From Bursaphelenchus xylophilus (taxonomy: Eukaryota; Nematoda; Chromadorea; Rhabditida; Aphelenchoididae): DNA of 64,000 bases. Made by a program: the position numbers and the translations under genes. The notes beneath the pieces are model-generated. The model searched no databases, had not been told where the DNA came from, and was given only the letters and a program-made list of their open reading frames with translations. Location: assembly GCA_904066235.2 (NCBI GenBank), contig CAJFCV020000005.1, positions 9,233,501 to 9,297,500 on the forward strand, written 5' to 3'. This document shows, in pieces, positions 10,603 through 21,242 of the stretch (within the stretch, counting starts at the first letter, position 1; each line of letters opens with the position of its first letter).

Positions 10603-13600
10603 TTAGCCAGCAGAGGTTTCTGTTGTATGATTTTCTTGAGTCACCGAACCTCCTACAACATCTGCAACATCTCCGTCGTCCTTCGTATGCCCACCAAAGA
10701 GTTGTCGCTTCACTAGATCCCTATAAAGCCCATCAGTTTGCATCAGTGTTTGATGATTGCCCTCTTGAACCACTTCTCCTTTCTGGATGACAAATATCCG
10801 GTCAGCTTTCTCCACGGTGCTCAGACGGTGGGCAATTACGATCACAGTGCGGCCGACGGCACATTGGTTTAGGGCTTTTTGGATTATGTATTCTGATTCA
10901 GAATCGAGAGCAGAAGTGGCTTCATCGAGGATCAGGACAGCCGGCTTCCTCACAAGCGCTCGCGCGATGGCTATTCGCTGCTTTTGACCGCCTGAAAGAA
11001 ACTTTGTGCTATTACTCTGCAGCAAAAGTTCTCATATGTCCTATACCCCGCCAGAAAGTATGTATACCGCTCTACTCACCGCTCATCTGCACTCCCTTCT
11101 CTCCGCACTTTGTCTCATATCCCTTCTCCAGCTCTGTGATAAAGCCATGAGCGTTGGCTAACTTCGCTGCTTCAATCATGTCGTCTTCAGTACACCATTC
11201 CTCACACCCATACAGGATATTGTCCTTTATCGAGCCGGAATACAATGTCGGCTCTTGGCTGACCAACGAGACTTGTTGGTGATAAAAGCGATGGGCGTAT
11301 TCTCGAATATTCACGCCGTCAAGTTTAATGGCACCTTTTGTTGTCTCGTAGAAGTACTCAAGTAACGAAATAATAGAAGATTTTCCAGCGCCAGAGGGGC
11401 CAACTAGCGCAACTGTTTCTCCAGGCTTGATAGAGATGTTTATGGACTAAAAACACAAGGTAAACTATTTGAGCAACATGTTGAAGAATGAAATTTTCAA
11501 GCTCCCCTCACCTTCAACACCTCCGAATGTGGTCTGGTTGGGTAAGCAAACGACACATCCTCAAATTCAATGTTCCCTTCAACCTTTCTTTCAACCGTCC
11601 CGTCATACGGTATCTCCGGCAGTTTATTCATATATTCAAATACTTTTCGCGAAGCTCCAACACTTCCCATCATGTTAGCGAACACGTAATCAATATTCTA
11701 GAAAAAATAATAGGTAATGCTCGTAGCGACTTGCATAAAAAATTTCGATCAATTGAAGTTGATAAAGAATGAAAGCGGTAATTTGTTCAATAGTCAAGTC
11801 GCCGGCATTTGCCAGATGACCCGCGTAGAAAAGAATTAATACAAGAACTAAGTACTCAATGCTGTCCGAGAGGGTAATGTAACCAAATGACATTATTGCT
11901 TTGTGCTATAATAAAAACATTCCGGTTAAGAAAAGCAAGCTTATGTCCTTGTCAACGATGACAACTTGCCTTGAGTATCCCGACAATCCCAACCAGTTGT
12001 TTATCAAAGCGCTTTGACTCCTTGTTTTCGCAGGCGAAAGCTCTGACTGTGCGGACCGTGCTCAAACATTCTTCAGCGGCCTGATTCGCCTCGGCCATGG
12101 CTGTTTGTACATTCTCGATGATTTTCTGAAGACCAAGAGTATATTAGGGTGTATATATATTTTTAAAGGCCTTGAACTGCTTCATAAAAAATCTTGGGTG
12201 CGTGATTTTTGTTCAACTGGGCTTTCAGGTGGAAGTTTCCCAAAACCGAGAACTGTTTCTAACCTAGTGGCCTCAAGGGCAACACAAACCACCGTTAAAC
12301 TAATCCCATCTATAACGAATAAATTGAATGACCCTTCGCCGTTATAAAAAGATTTGGCTGTACACGCCAAATCCAAGGAAAATCTGAGCGTTATACTCGT
12401 ACCCCACCGGCCATAACATGTCAGCTTACATCACAATAATCTCCATAAAGTTTGGTGAACACCGCCAACGGTGGGATGAAAACGAACGTGACCACCGTCA
12501 ACCTCCACGAAACATTGAGCATGACTATTAAACAGCCAATCATCACCGCCGAATCTCTCATGAACATTTCCATGTTCGATTCGATGATCGAGGTCACTGT
12601 CTGACAATCGGTTGTGAGTCGAGATAGGATCGCACCGGTCTGCTGTTTATCGAAAAATGCAACTTCTTGGCGGATTAACGAATCAAAGAGATCTTTACGC
12701 ATCTGTCGGTTGACCAGCGCTCCAGCCCAGTTGAAGAAGGCGCCGCGGAGCCCGGCGAACACGGAACTACAAATTGATGTTTCTTTTAACAAGATTTTGT
12801 ATCTTACGTTACAAGAATTAGAGCGCAAATAACCAGCAAGGTTGAGTAAAAAGCATCGCTTGATTTCTTATCCTGGTGAAAAATATTGGATATCACTTTT
12901 CCAGTGTAATATGGAATGGCGGAGCGGGCTGAAATGGGACAGCAATATACACAAGTTGCGGCACTTGAGGGCTGGCCCACAGTTGCAGACAGCTAAAAGA
13001 ACCACGGAGATTCTGCGGGCATGCTTCGAAATATGCCAACATTTGCTTAGAACAGGAAATTCTAACAATGGATTTGGCAGTTAGATGTTGCGAATTGAAG
13101 TTCCAGGCGTACGAATAATTACTATGAAGTTATGAAGGTATTTTTAAAGGCTCAGAAAACATTTTTTTAAAGAAATAGCCATAAATTTTATTATAACACG
13201 GTAAATGAATTCAATAGATTCGTATAGTTATCAGTACCAGGGAGTTGTCAATGCAAAATTTCTGTGATACTACGTAGGCAACAGGAGGAAAATCGTATTC
13301 TAATCGGAAAATGTAGGCTGCCCGCAATGTGGTTACCCACAAAAGTCATAACGCCCACTTCAGAAAATATTGTAGCTAAACAAACTTACCTGCAGCAGAA
13401 ATGACAACAAACACACCAGCCATACTAAACCAAGGCCAATATTTTGCAGCATACTTCATCAAGAATTTTACATGTGCTATGACGGACTTTCTGGTAATCG
13501 GCTCTTCCTCACCATCCTTCCCATTAATGTTGTCAGAATTCCCAGCATCTGACGCTGATTCTGCATTTTCCAAGTTGGTTTCTGTTTCCTCCGCCATTCG

Positions 13601-14096
13601 CTCATAATTGACAGGCGCAAAGAGCCCGTTTACAACTACATTATTAAAGGTATACAGCGCCCAAAATGAGCCAAGAATGTTCCACAGGAGAGAGAGCCAA
13701 ACACCAACGAAATGTAATTGGTTAGGGTGTTCGGCGAAGCAGAGAATCTAAAGAACTTCCAATTACAAAGCAGTAAGAGATCTCGCTCACCTTGGCCAAT
13801 GAAAATGAGATTGAGCATGCCACAGCACTATTAAAAATGAATGAAAATAACAGCAACGGTTTGGCCAGAGCCACCAAACCCGTTCCAATCGCCAAGAGGA
13901 TAATTCTCAGCAAATAGGCAATGAAAAAGTCAAAACCGCTCGACCGCGGATCATACTGAATTGGATTCAAATTTTTTATCAGTATGTTAAAATTGAAGCC
14001 AAAATTTTGCATATAAAGTCCATAAGGAATTATTGTAAATAACAGATCTAGTAGAACATAAACGAACAAAATAGAAATGGCTCTGATTCTGGCCAT
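10603..14096 (-). CDS. Half ABC transporter, TAPL/HAF (ABCB9) type, copy B, complete
   Basis: Nine exons (14096-13791, 13747-13390, 12928-12808, 12766-12430, 12125-11970, 11905-11735, 11697-11512, 11446-11080, 10991-10603) give 796 residues in one frame. Residues 1-~110 form an extra N-terminal membrane domain as in TAPL; an acidic linker (~155-190) precedes the six-helix ABC membrane domain, and the nucleotide-binding domain fills ~545-796. Visible motifs: Walker [10 protein letters not shown] (561-569), Q-loop SLVSQEP, signature MSGGQKQR (666-673, Met instead of the usual Leu), Walker B VLILDE with SALD, and switch His in IAHRLST (722). All ATPase residues are present. Introns 5 and 6 need GC-AG borders with GCAAGT donors to hold the frame. 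Family members act as dimers in lysosome-related membranes and translocate peptides; that is inferred. Closest relatives in worms are the haf genes. Confidence 0.92.
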
Positions 14097-14608
14097 TTTG
14101 AGATCAACCGTTCCTGAAAACAGTGGAGACGAAGAATTAATTTTCTGAGAAGATTTGATTATTTATATCTCCCGGTTTTGCTTTCCAATGCCCGGTCTGT
14201 CCTAAGGGGAGACATAGGGAAATTTAATGATCGTAAGGCCCATATAACTATGTATGTATAAATATACTCTAAAACGAAAATTTTGCAAGTTGAAAAAAAG
14301 TAAACATAGTCAAGTCTCCGTACAGCAAATCGGATACTATAAAATTACTTTGTTATGGAAAGTACTTGTCGTATCTTCGGCGAAAACTGACTCCTAGGAA
14401 CCCTGAAAGACGTTTGTTATAGACAGGTTTTGCGGAATAGCAATTTTATCTCTGCTGTTTACAAAGTTTATTGAATATCCAAAGAACTAGGCAAGAAAAA
14501 TTTAGTAATCAATGGTTGCCGTATACCGACCAACCCGCTTTACGAAACTTTACAAAAATTTATTGCACCTAAAATGCCTCCCAGCTGAAAGAGCAACAGT
14601 CTCTTCTC
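14097..14608. promoter_or_regulatory. Upstream region of ABC copy B, nothing specific seen
   Basis: AT-rich sequence upstream of the ABC start codon. There is no clear TATA box or recognised binding site, and no coding potential. Confidence 0.3.
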
Positions 14609-15203
14609 ACAAGGAAAGTACTTTTATGGGGGCTCCTACTTTTTGACGGGACATATCTCAAAAAATCAGAAAAAATGTGCTGATCAAGGATATATAAATC
14701 TTAGCTGCCCATTTTAGGTTTTTAGGGGTGAAAATGCCCAAAAACTGGCTTAATTTCCCTACAAAAGGCGCAGGCATTCGAAACGATAAAAAGCGCACTC
14801 GGTCTCTTCCTTCGGAAGAGAGCGGTGTGGCCGAGTGGTTAGTGCCGTAGTCTGGGAATCAAGAGGGGGGATGCCGCACAGGTTCGATTTCCCTTTTGGG
14901 CTGAATCAACTTTTTTTGAAGTTGAAGGTCGGAAAAATAAATTTTTGTGCCAAGACTGATTTATTACGTCTTAGAAACTCAATAAACATAATTTTAAGCC
15001 AAAATAAAAATTGTAAACCTGTGAAAAATCAAGCGAAAAGGGGTTCATATAGGGCTTTAAGTCATCTTCCGATTGAGTTTTCACCCCTAAAAACCTAAAA
15101 TGGGCAGCTAAGATTTATATATCCTTGATCAGCACATTTTTTCTGATTTTTTGAGATATGTCCCGTCAAAAAGTAGGAGCCCCCATAAAAGTACTTTCCT
15201 TGT
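14609..15203. mobile_element. Family C foldback, 595 bp, ~126-bp near-perfect arms enclosing a tRNA-like sequence
   Basis: The left arm (14609-14735) starts ACAAGGAAAGTACTTTTAT and the right arm (15078-15203) is its reverse complement with no mismatch I could find, so the insertion is probably young. Between the arms lies a tRNA-like segment (14822-14900). The solo copy at 2860-2989 matches the outer part of the arms. Confidence 0.85.
14822..14900 (+). other. tRNA-like sequence with A and B boxes, probably not a working tRNA
   Basis: GTGTGGCCGAGTGGTTAGTG matches the D-arm/A-box of type II (Ser/Leu) tRNAs and CAGGTTCGATTTCC matches the B-box/T-loop, spaced as in a tRNA with a long variable arm. 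The anticodon stem (around GTAGTCTGGGAATCAAG) and the T stem do not pair properly and the acceptor stem is not closed. It is best read as a tRNA-derived relic that could still bind TFIIIC. Confidence 0.55.
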
Positions 15204-16704
15204 CAAAATTTCCCCGTGGAAAAAGTGCTCTCTTCCTTTTAGTCTTGACCAGAGATCCGTTAAAAAAGCGCACAAAAAGAAAGTCCGCTGAAAACCAAAG
15301 GAACAATTTTTATTTATAAACCACACCCGAATTGACAATCTGAACTGAGAAATGATTGTGATGACAACTCCTTTTGTACCGGCCTTTTCAACGGCGATAA
15401 GAAAGTCTGGAGGGGAAACGTTTCTTACAATGTTTACCAATTACGCACACGGAAATTGCGAAATCTGACCTTTTCACCGCAGAATTTCGAAATTGTACGC
15501 CTCTTGTCGAGCACAATACATCATTCTTTAGGCAGAATGATGCAATATGCTTTTTGAAAAAAATCTCACTGTAATTGCTAAAAAAGCAATTACAGTAGGA
15601 CCTCTGCGTAACCAACCTTTCTACAAGGAAATTTCTCTATACTACCGACAATTTCAAACGTCTTATCTAGACATTTAAGCCAAGTTATACAATTGTGTGA
15701 CAAACGGAATTCGAGGCCTACAAGTTGCTTGTGTTTTCAGCGGATAATTATGGTTATCGGTTCCTCATTTAAATTCGATTACGGGGGATCATCTTCTATC
15801 ATCTCCTTTACGACATTATCGTTGTATTGCACTCCCTTGAGTCCAATTAAGATAACAGTAGTATGCAGAACAGCACAATGTTTTTCTAACTCAAGCCAAC
15901 TTAAGTTTTGAAGATTTGCCGAAACGATTCTTTTAACCTTTTACGTCCTGTTTTATCAGTGTTCTGCTGAAGCTTTAATGTTTGGATGGGCCAAAGAATC
16001 AATGGTTTTAAAAATATTATTGTAGGCTTCAGTTGAGACAATTCGGCCGATCAAGCCGTCGGTGAAGTTGCCAAAATTACAGTATTTTCTTTCTCTCGTC
16101 TTTTTTATTCCGCAAAATTGGGAGGTCGTTACCTTTGTACGGCCGGAAAATTCAGGCCAGAATTTCATTGAAGACAAGTGTGCATGTTCTTATGCTTTTC
16201 TTTGAACCCGAGATCTTTCCACCCTCCTTTTTTTTGTAAAGGTATTGACTGAATTTTGACTTACATTATAATATTTATCGTGAACTGCTTCAAGTCTTCT
16301 CCCTTTCTTTTTTTCTCCAAATCTTTTTTATTTGTCACCGTCGTGGAATTCTTGCAATGCCGCCAAAAAAGCAATCGGATTCCATAAAGTTCCGTTTGAA
16401 CTTTTAGATAAAAGTGCTATTACACGTCGCTAACGAGACGGGTTACTTCTGCGGAGTTTGTAACTTCTCGTAAACCCATTGATCTCTTGCTCGCATCATT
16501 TTTCGGATTCTTCGAGGTCTTGATCTTTATATCCAAGCGAGAAAGAGACAGGTTACTAATGAAATAACAGAAAAGATAAAAAAAAAGGTACCTTAGGGAA
16601 AGAAGCTTAGACTTTCTAAAAATTTTGGAGGTACTGCTTACGTAGGCTGCAAATCAACATTTGGAAATTTGAGCCTCTGCGATGCAAGGGCGGCCAAAAT
16701 ATTC
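15204..16704. other. Intergenic, no gene recognised; contains a 29-bp perfect hairpin
   Basis: No exon chain could be built. At 15569-15597 ACTGTAATTGCT and AGCAATTACAGT form a perfect 12-bp stem with a 5-nt loop, followed by sequence resembling a Tc1/mariner-type terminus (CAGTAGGACCTCTG). A 16-codon frame near 16357 (MPPKKQSDSIKFRLNF) is too short to interpret. Confidence 0.35.
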
Positions 16705-17154
16705 ACAGGGGAAGTACTCCAAGTGCGACGCTCAAATTTTGATGAAACTTGGAACAAATTTAAAACAATTTTTTCTAAGATATATGCGAGAATCCTAGAA
16801 CGCGCTTTGCAGAAACAACTGAGATTTTTAGATGGAAAGTCGGCGAAAATTTAGGACTTTTTGCCGAATTTCGGCATGAAAATTTTCATGCCTATTTCTA
16901 CCGTAAAGAATAATGTTTCTACAAAAAAGCAAATTTTTCCGCACGAACTGCCAAAGTTACGGCCAAAAAGCATTTTTCTCTCCGACCGCTCTCCACGTTT
17001 AGCGTGCTCTCTCGGCGGCAAAAATCGTTCGATATCTCGGCGGCGCCCGCAAAGCGCGAGCTAGAACTTTCAGTTCTTGATATTTAGTCCATACCCGACG
17101 GGTGTGCAAAATTTAAAGAAAATCTGAGCGTCGCACTTGGAGTACTTCCCTTGT
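16705..17154. mobile_element. Family B MITE, complete, 450 bp
   Basis: It opens ACAGGGGAAGTACTCCAAGT and closes with the inverted GTACTTCCCTTGT; terminal inverted repeats of about 30 bp enclose an interior with the AAGCGCGAGCTAGAAC and GCTCTCTCGGCGGC hallmarks. There is no coding capacity. It serves as a reference copy for the family together with 43746-44197. Confidence 0.85.
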
Positions 17155-17159
17155 CAGCA

Positions 17160-17405
17160 ATGAGTAAAAGCAGCATTCGAGGAACGGAGAGCGATCAGAA
17201 GGAGGAAGATGTTTTTTGCCATATATCAGCCAAATTTACTTGGATAAAAATAACTTTTCGTGGAGATGTCGTCTCGAAAAAAGCTGTATCTTATCATGCT
17301 AAAACTCCCAAAAAATCGATTCGTTTTGACGTACAATTATTGGTTCAGCAACCTCTGTACAAAAAAACCTGTCTAAAAAAATGCTTCAAAGGCCCAACTA
17401 GTTAA
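17160..17405 (+). CDS. Possible small protein of unknown function
   Basis: An 81-codon frame starting MSKSSIRGTESDQKEED begins 6 bp after the end of a family B MITE and ends at TAG-less TAA near 17405; AATAAA-like signals follow at about 17444. It is Lys-rich with five Cys residues, and has no signal peptide or membrane segment. No family is recognised and there are no supporting splice sites. It could be a chance frame or a relic captured beside the MITE. Confidence 0.2.
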   Translation: MSKSSIRGTESDQKEEDVFCHISAKFTWIKITFRGDVVSKKAVSYHAKTPKKSIRFDVQLLVQQPLYKKTCLKKCFKGPTS

Positions 17406-17498
17406 CTTTATGTCAAAATGAATTTGTTCAACAAAGCTATTCAATAAAATATTTTACATTTTTTCTTCTTGTTTTTTGACTATTTACTGCTTATCATT

Positions 17499-17643
17499 CT
17501 GTCGGGAGAATAATATGGATTCGTTGTGATTTAGAATCGCCCATTATCGCTTTACGACGACTAGCCGCCTCTGGAGATTTTGTGCGCGACTACGGCGAAG
17601 GGAGAAATTTTGCCGCGGCAAACCCACATTATTTTTCCGACAG
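17499..17643. mobile_element. Family D MITE (CTGTCGGGAAAATAA termini)
   Basis: It starts CTGTCGGGAGAATAATATGG and ends with the inverted ATTATTTTTCCGACAG; the middle is GC-richer and non-coding. Related copies lie at 18242-18409 and 59899-59976, with a lone end at 54271. Confidence 0.75.
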
Positions 17644-18241
17644 GAGGTTGATGCCTGTTATTGACTTGCCACTATAAGATCATTTAATCTTTGAGACTTG
17701 GTATCACACAAACTCTCTTCGGATGCCCATAAAATTTTACTGCCGTTGACCAATCATTCTCCAGCCCGTAATCTGCTATCCCGACTTTCTCCTCCATTCT
17801 CGAGATGATCTAATCCCCGTGAAAGCCGTGATCTTAAGCCGCCTCTCGATTCTGGTTTCATAGGGTTTGCGGCGGCGACAGCTTGGTATTGTAATTGGAT
17901 TTACATTAGGCGTTTTTTTTTTATTATCAGCGCTTTTCAGGTTTCGGCGGCTCCGTTGTTTTTCGAATCCGCAAAAACCACTGACCCGAATCGATATGCG
18001 CGGGGGGTTTTATTTTTGCCTTTGTTTCTTCGGCTGATTTTATGCGAAAAACACGTTCGAGCACAGCCGGAGGGCGGACCGCTTCCAACGCCGAAATTCA
18101 AATTCGCCATGAGCTGTTCAGTGTGCCAGTTAGCGGTTGAATGTGCTGAGGGCGGTAAGTGAGAGGTTGATTTGGTGATTTTGGGTAGGAGGTTTCGTGT
18201 TTTGAATCATCTGTTGATGTAGTCTAGGGTGCCAATTTAAT
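17644..18241. other. Intergenic upstream of collagen
   Basis: An open stretch at 17956-18160 ends at a good donor (GGCG|GTAAGTG), but joining it to the first collagen exon (acceptor at 18863) puts the reading frame into a stop, so it is not taken as collagen exon 1. It may be 5' UTR or unrelated. Confidence 0.35.
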
Positions 18242-18409
18242 TATTAGTCTATCGGAAAAATAGTGGCGTGCCGTCGCGACTTGGAATCGACCATCATAAT
18301 TTTCATTGCGATGGCTGGCCGCAGCAGGAAATTTGTTGTAGGCACCCCTTTTTCGAGAAGGCGAAAGATTCTGATGCGACGATCCACCACTATTTTCCTG
18401 ACAGACTGA
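18242..18409. mobile_element. Family D MITE
   Basis: The ends TTAGTCTATCGGAAAAATAG and TATTTTCCTGACAGACTGAT are inverted relatives of the family D terminus. The interior is non-coding. Confidence 0.7.
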
Positions 18410-18459
18410 TATGACAAAGGAAATTCTCACTTCGTGACGTTCCACCTTTAGTAAACCTT

Positions 18460-18690
18460 GGCACAAATTTAGATTAAATTTGTACGTAAATGTACGTAAA
18501 ATACGACATGCTTATAAGCAATTTTTAGCTCACGCTTTGCAGAAGTTGCTGAGGTCTCTTGCTTGAAAGTAGGCCAACATTAGACACTGTTTCGTGAGTT
18601 TAAGCATGAATAGTTTTAGGGCCAAATTTACGCAAATCTTAAAGAAAATCTTAGCGTTGCAGGGACACTTGGCCAAGCTTACAGACTACT
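18460..18690. mobile_element. Degenerate family B fragment
   Basis: Contains TAGCTCACGCTTTGCAGAAG and AAAGAAAATCTTAGCGTTGC, eroded versions of the family B interior and terminus. Confidence 0.5.
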
Positions 18691-18815
18691 AGACCTTCCG
18701 GAAAGTCGCCGGGCTTGAATCGGCGACGAAAATCAAACGTTTTGTGAGAAATCAAAAGTTTTCTTTGCACCGTGCCAAAAATTACTCTGGTGACTTTCCG
18801 GAAGGTCTACTAAAA
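18690..18815. mobile_element. Small family E element with TIRs
   Basis: TAGACCTTCCGGAAAGTCGC at the left is inverted as GACTTTCCGGAAGGTCTA at the right, enclosing ~85 bp. It lies in the upstream region of the collagen gene. Confidence 0.7.
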
Positions 18816-18924
18816 AAAATTTTTGTCTTGCTATTACGGTAAAAAGAACGTGTAAATTTTTCAGCTTACAAAGGGCTGTTTATTCTCTAAACCAAAGAAG
18901 ACCCCTATCTACCTCAACGACATT

Positions 18925-20659
18925 ATGAAGGCTAAGAAGTTGTATATTGATCCAAATCAAGGTAAAAAATCTACAATTTGCCGTAGTCTAAAAACATTCC
19001 TATTTTCGTTTTCCATCACAATTTTGCAGCCGACGTCCGAGAGCATGCTCGTTTCATCAATCTTTTCGTCACTTGCATGTTAATCTTCTTTATTGCAATG
19101 TACACATCCATCGGATACATCGTCAAAGAAGTTTCGGAGATGACGGATTACCTCGAGAAAGACATGGTTGTCATCTCGGTAAGTTGATTGTAAAACACGT
19201 AATCTTACGGTATGTAGAGTTCAATGAATCATCTCACCGACCAGATGAATGACTTGGCGTTCGGAGTCAAAGGGCATACGAGAACTCGACGAGCTGTTTA
19301 CAAGTCGTTGAAGGAGGCGCACGAGAATTATTACAAGAAAAAGAATAAAAAAAACAAAGCGAAAGGTAATCACTCGTCCCAGAATTGCAGATGTCATTTT
19401 TAAATAACGTAAATAACCTACTTTCTAATCAGATTCAAGCGTATTATTGTTTCTATTAATTACTAAAAATGCTAACTCGAAAGTCCATTTCAGCACATGC
19501 CGCTCCAATCCAACATTCTCTTCCGATTTACGCTCCACCAACCGGAGTTGCAGTACATTGCGGTAAATTTTAAAGGCCCAAGTTGAAGACTTCTCAAGCT
19601 AATGTACAAGTTTGATAAAGCCCTTTTCAGAATGCGCGGCCAATTCCAAGAACCGTTGCCCTCCAGGGCCGCCAGGGTTAGCCGGAGAGCCCGGATACAA
19701 CGGAATTCCTGGCAAACCGGGAATCCCAGGGGTTGATGGACAAGATGCTCACGACAGACATGATTCGCCTCCTCAAGGTTGTTATAATTGTCCTGCCGGA
19801 CCGCAAGGAGCTCCGGGACCGGATGGAAGGCCAGGTAAGACATGCGTTTGATAATTTTTTTATAAAAGCTTGGGAAGACTCTCGGCTGGGCTAAAAATCA
19901 TCAAACAACTTTTTAAATGACATTAGATCCTCAGGTCTCTCTGGATTCGTCTTTTTCCTATCTTGTGGGCCTCTTGATGGGCTTGTTACAGTATAAACAT
20001 TACCTCTAAGTCCCTCAAAGAGACTTCTGTTATCAAAAATCACACTCTTCAGCCCATTTTTTCAGGCCGTCGCGGACCTCGAGGACCCCGTGGAGTCCCT
20101 GGAATGCCCGGCTCTCCTGGTGAGCAAGGACACCCCGGAGAGCCTGGAGAAATGGGAGAGCCGGGCAAGGATGGAGAGCGCGGCGTCAAAGGGCTTGACG
20201 GAGAGAACGCGATGAGATTGATTCCTCTGAAAGGAAGACGGGTAATTTTAATCATTTTAGGACCAATTTTAGGCTTCTTTTAGAAAAATACTAAAATCTA
20301 TAGACGAACGATTATAACTCCAAGTTTTAGGGTCTTCCTGGGCCAGCTGGCGAACAGGGCCAACCCGGAGATCAAGGGAAAACAGGGCCAATTGGAGCTC
20401 CCGGCGTTAAAGGAGCCCCAGGAATGGCTGGAAATAACGGTGCGCCCGGAGAAGATGGAGCTCAAGGACCTCCCGGACAGCCAGGACATCCAGGAGCTGA
20501 TGCAGCTGTAAGTTTTTTTTGATTACTCCGTTTCCACACATCATCTTTAGAATACGTTATGTTTGCATCGGTGTTGGCATGGTTTGTTAATACCATTTTT
20601 TTCAGTACTGCCCCTGCCCCGAAAAGAGCCGCTCGGTGTTCCAGCGAAGACTGGTTTGA
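18925..20659 (+). CDS. Cuticle collagen (col/dpy/sqt/rol superfamily)
   Basis: Eight exons (18925-18961, 19030-19178, 19218-19365, 19494-19562, 19631-19834, 20066-20241, 20331-20507, 20606-20659) give 275 residues. The layout is that of nematode cuticle collagens: a short cytosolic N-terminus, a membrane anchor (22-44), a subtilisin/furin-like RTRR site (84-87), a first Cys cluster CAANSKNRC (136-144), Gly-X-Y blocks interrupted by a Cys-x-x-Cys (CYNC), further Gly-X-Y blocks, and a C-terminal YCPCP. Cuticle collagens are secreted by hypodermis, cleaved at the RxxR site and crosslinked. The start is the first in-frame ATG after a TTTTTCAG acceptor at 18863, which could be a trans-splice site; an upstream coding exon cannot be excluded. 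A poly(A) signal AATAAA is at 20734. Seven introns is many for this usually intron-poor family. Confidence 0.9.
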
Positions 20660-21242
20660 ACGCTTTAATCAACCCAAAAAAAATATTAATATCAGCCGCA
20701 TGAATATATGGTATACCTAGCGCTTTACTGTATAATAAACAATGGTTATGGAGGGAGGTATATATCTTCAAAGATCGTCGAATATCTCGGTTGCGCCTGC
20801 AAAACGCAAGCTAAAATCTTTACGAATTTATAAGTGAGTTATGCTCGACGTGTGTCCGGAATTTCAAGAATCTCTGAGTTCATTTATATCACTTACCCTG
20901 TTATTGTAAGCAAGCAAATTTAAATTTTCTCTTTTCAATTTTCCAATGTCACATTTTCCTTTCCATCAAGACCTCCATAAAACTTGCTTTTCCAGACGCT
21001 TCCTCACTTTTCACGTAAATCCAATCACCCGGAACGTCCCGAACATTCAAATCACTCTTTATTTTATTGTAAGACCCCGAGAGTTTTGCTTTCCACACAA
21101 AGCATGCTTCTTTCCAAATTTCGAACCTCCTTTTTTGGCCTTAACGATTTGACCTCGAAAAATTTTTTTCGAATGTTTACATTTTCAGAATACTACCAAA
21201 GAAATTGAAATTTGGCTTTAGAATTTGTGCAGGGTAAAAGCC
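20660..21242. other. Intergenic with eroded family B fragment (about 20765-20890)
   Basis: After the collagen poly(A) signal, AAGATCGTCGAATATCTCGG and the following bases recall the family B interior, ending near AAGAATCTCTGAG. The remainder up to the next gene is AT-rich with no coding signal. Confidence 0.45.

Noticed and set aside
14822..14900. Functional tRNA gene
   Set aside because: A and B boxes are good, but anticodon, T and acceptor stems do not pair; kept only as a tRNA-like sequence.
17956..18162. First exon of the collagen gene (MSCSVCQLAVECAEG)
   Set aside because: The donor phase leads into a stop in the next exon; the collagen reads correctly from ATG 18925.
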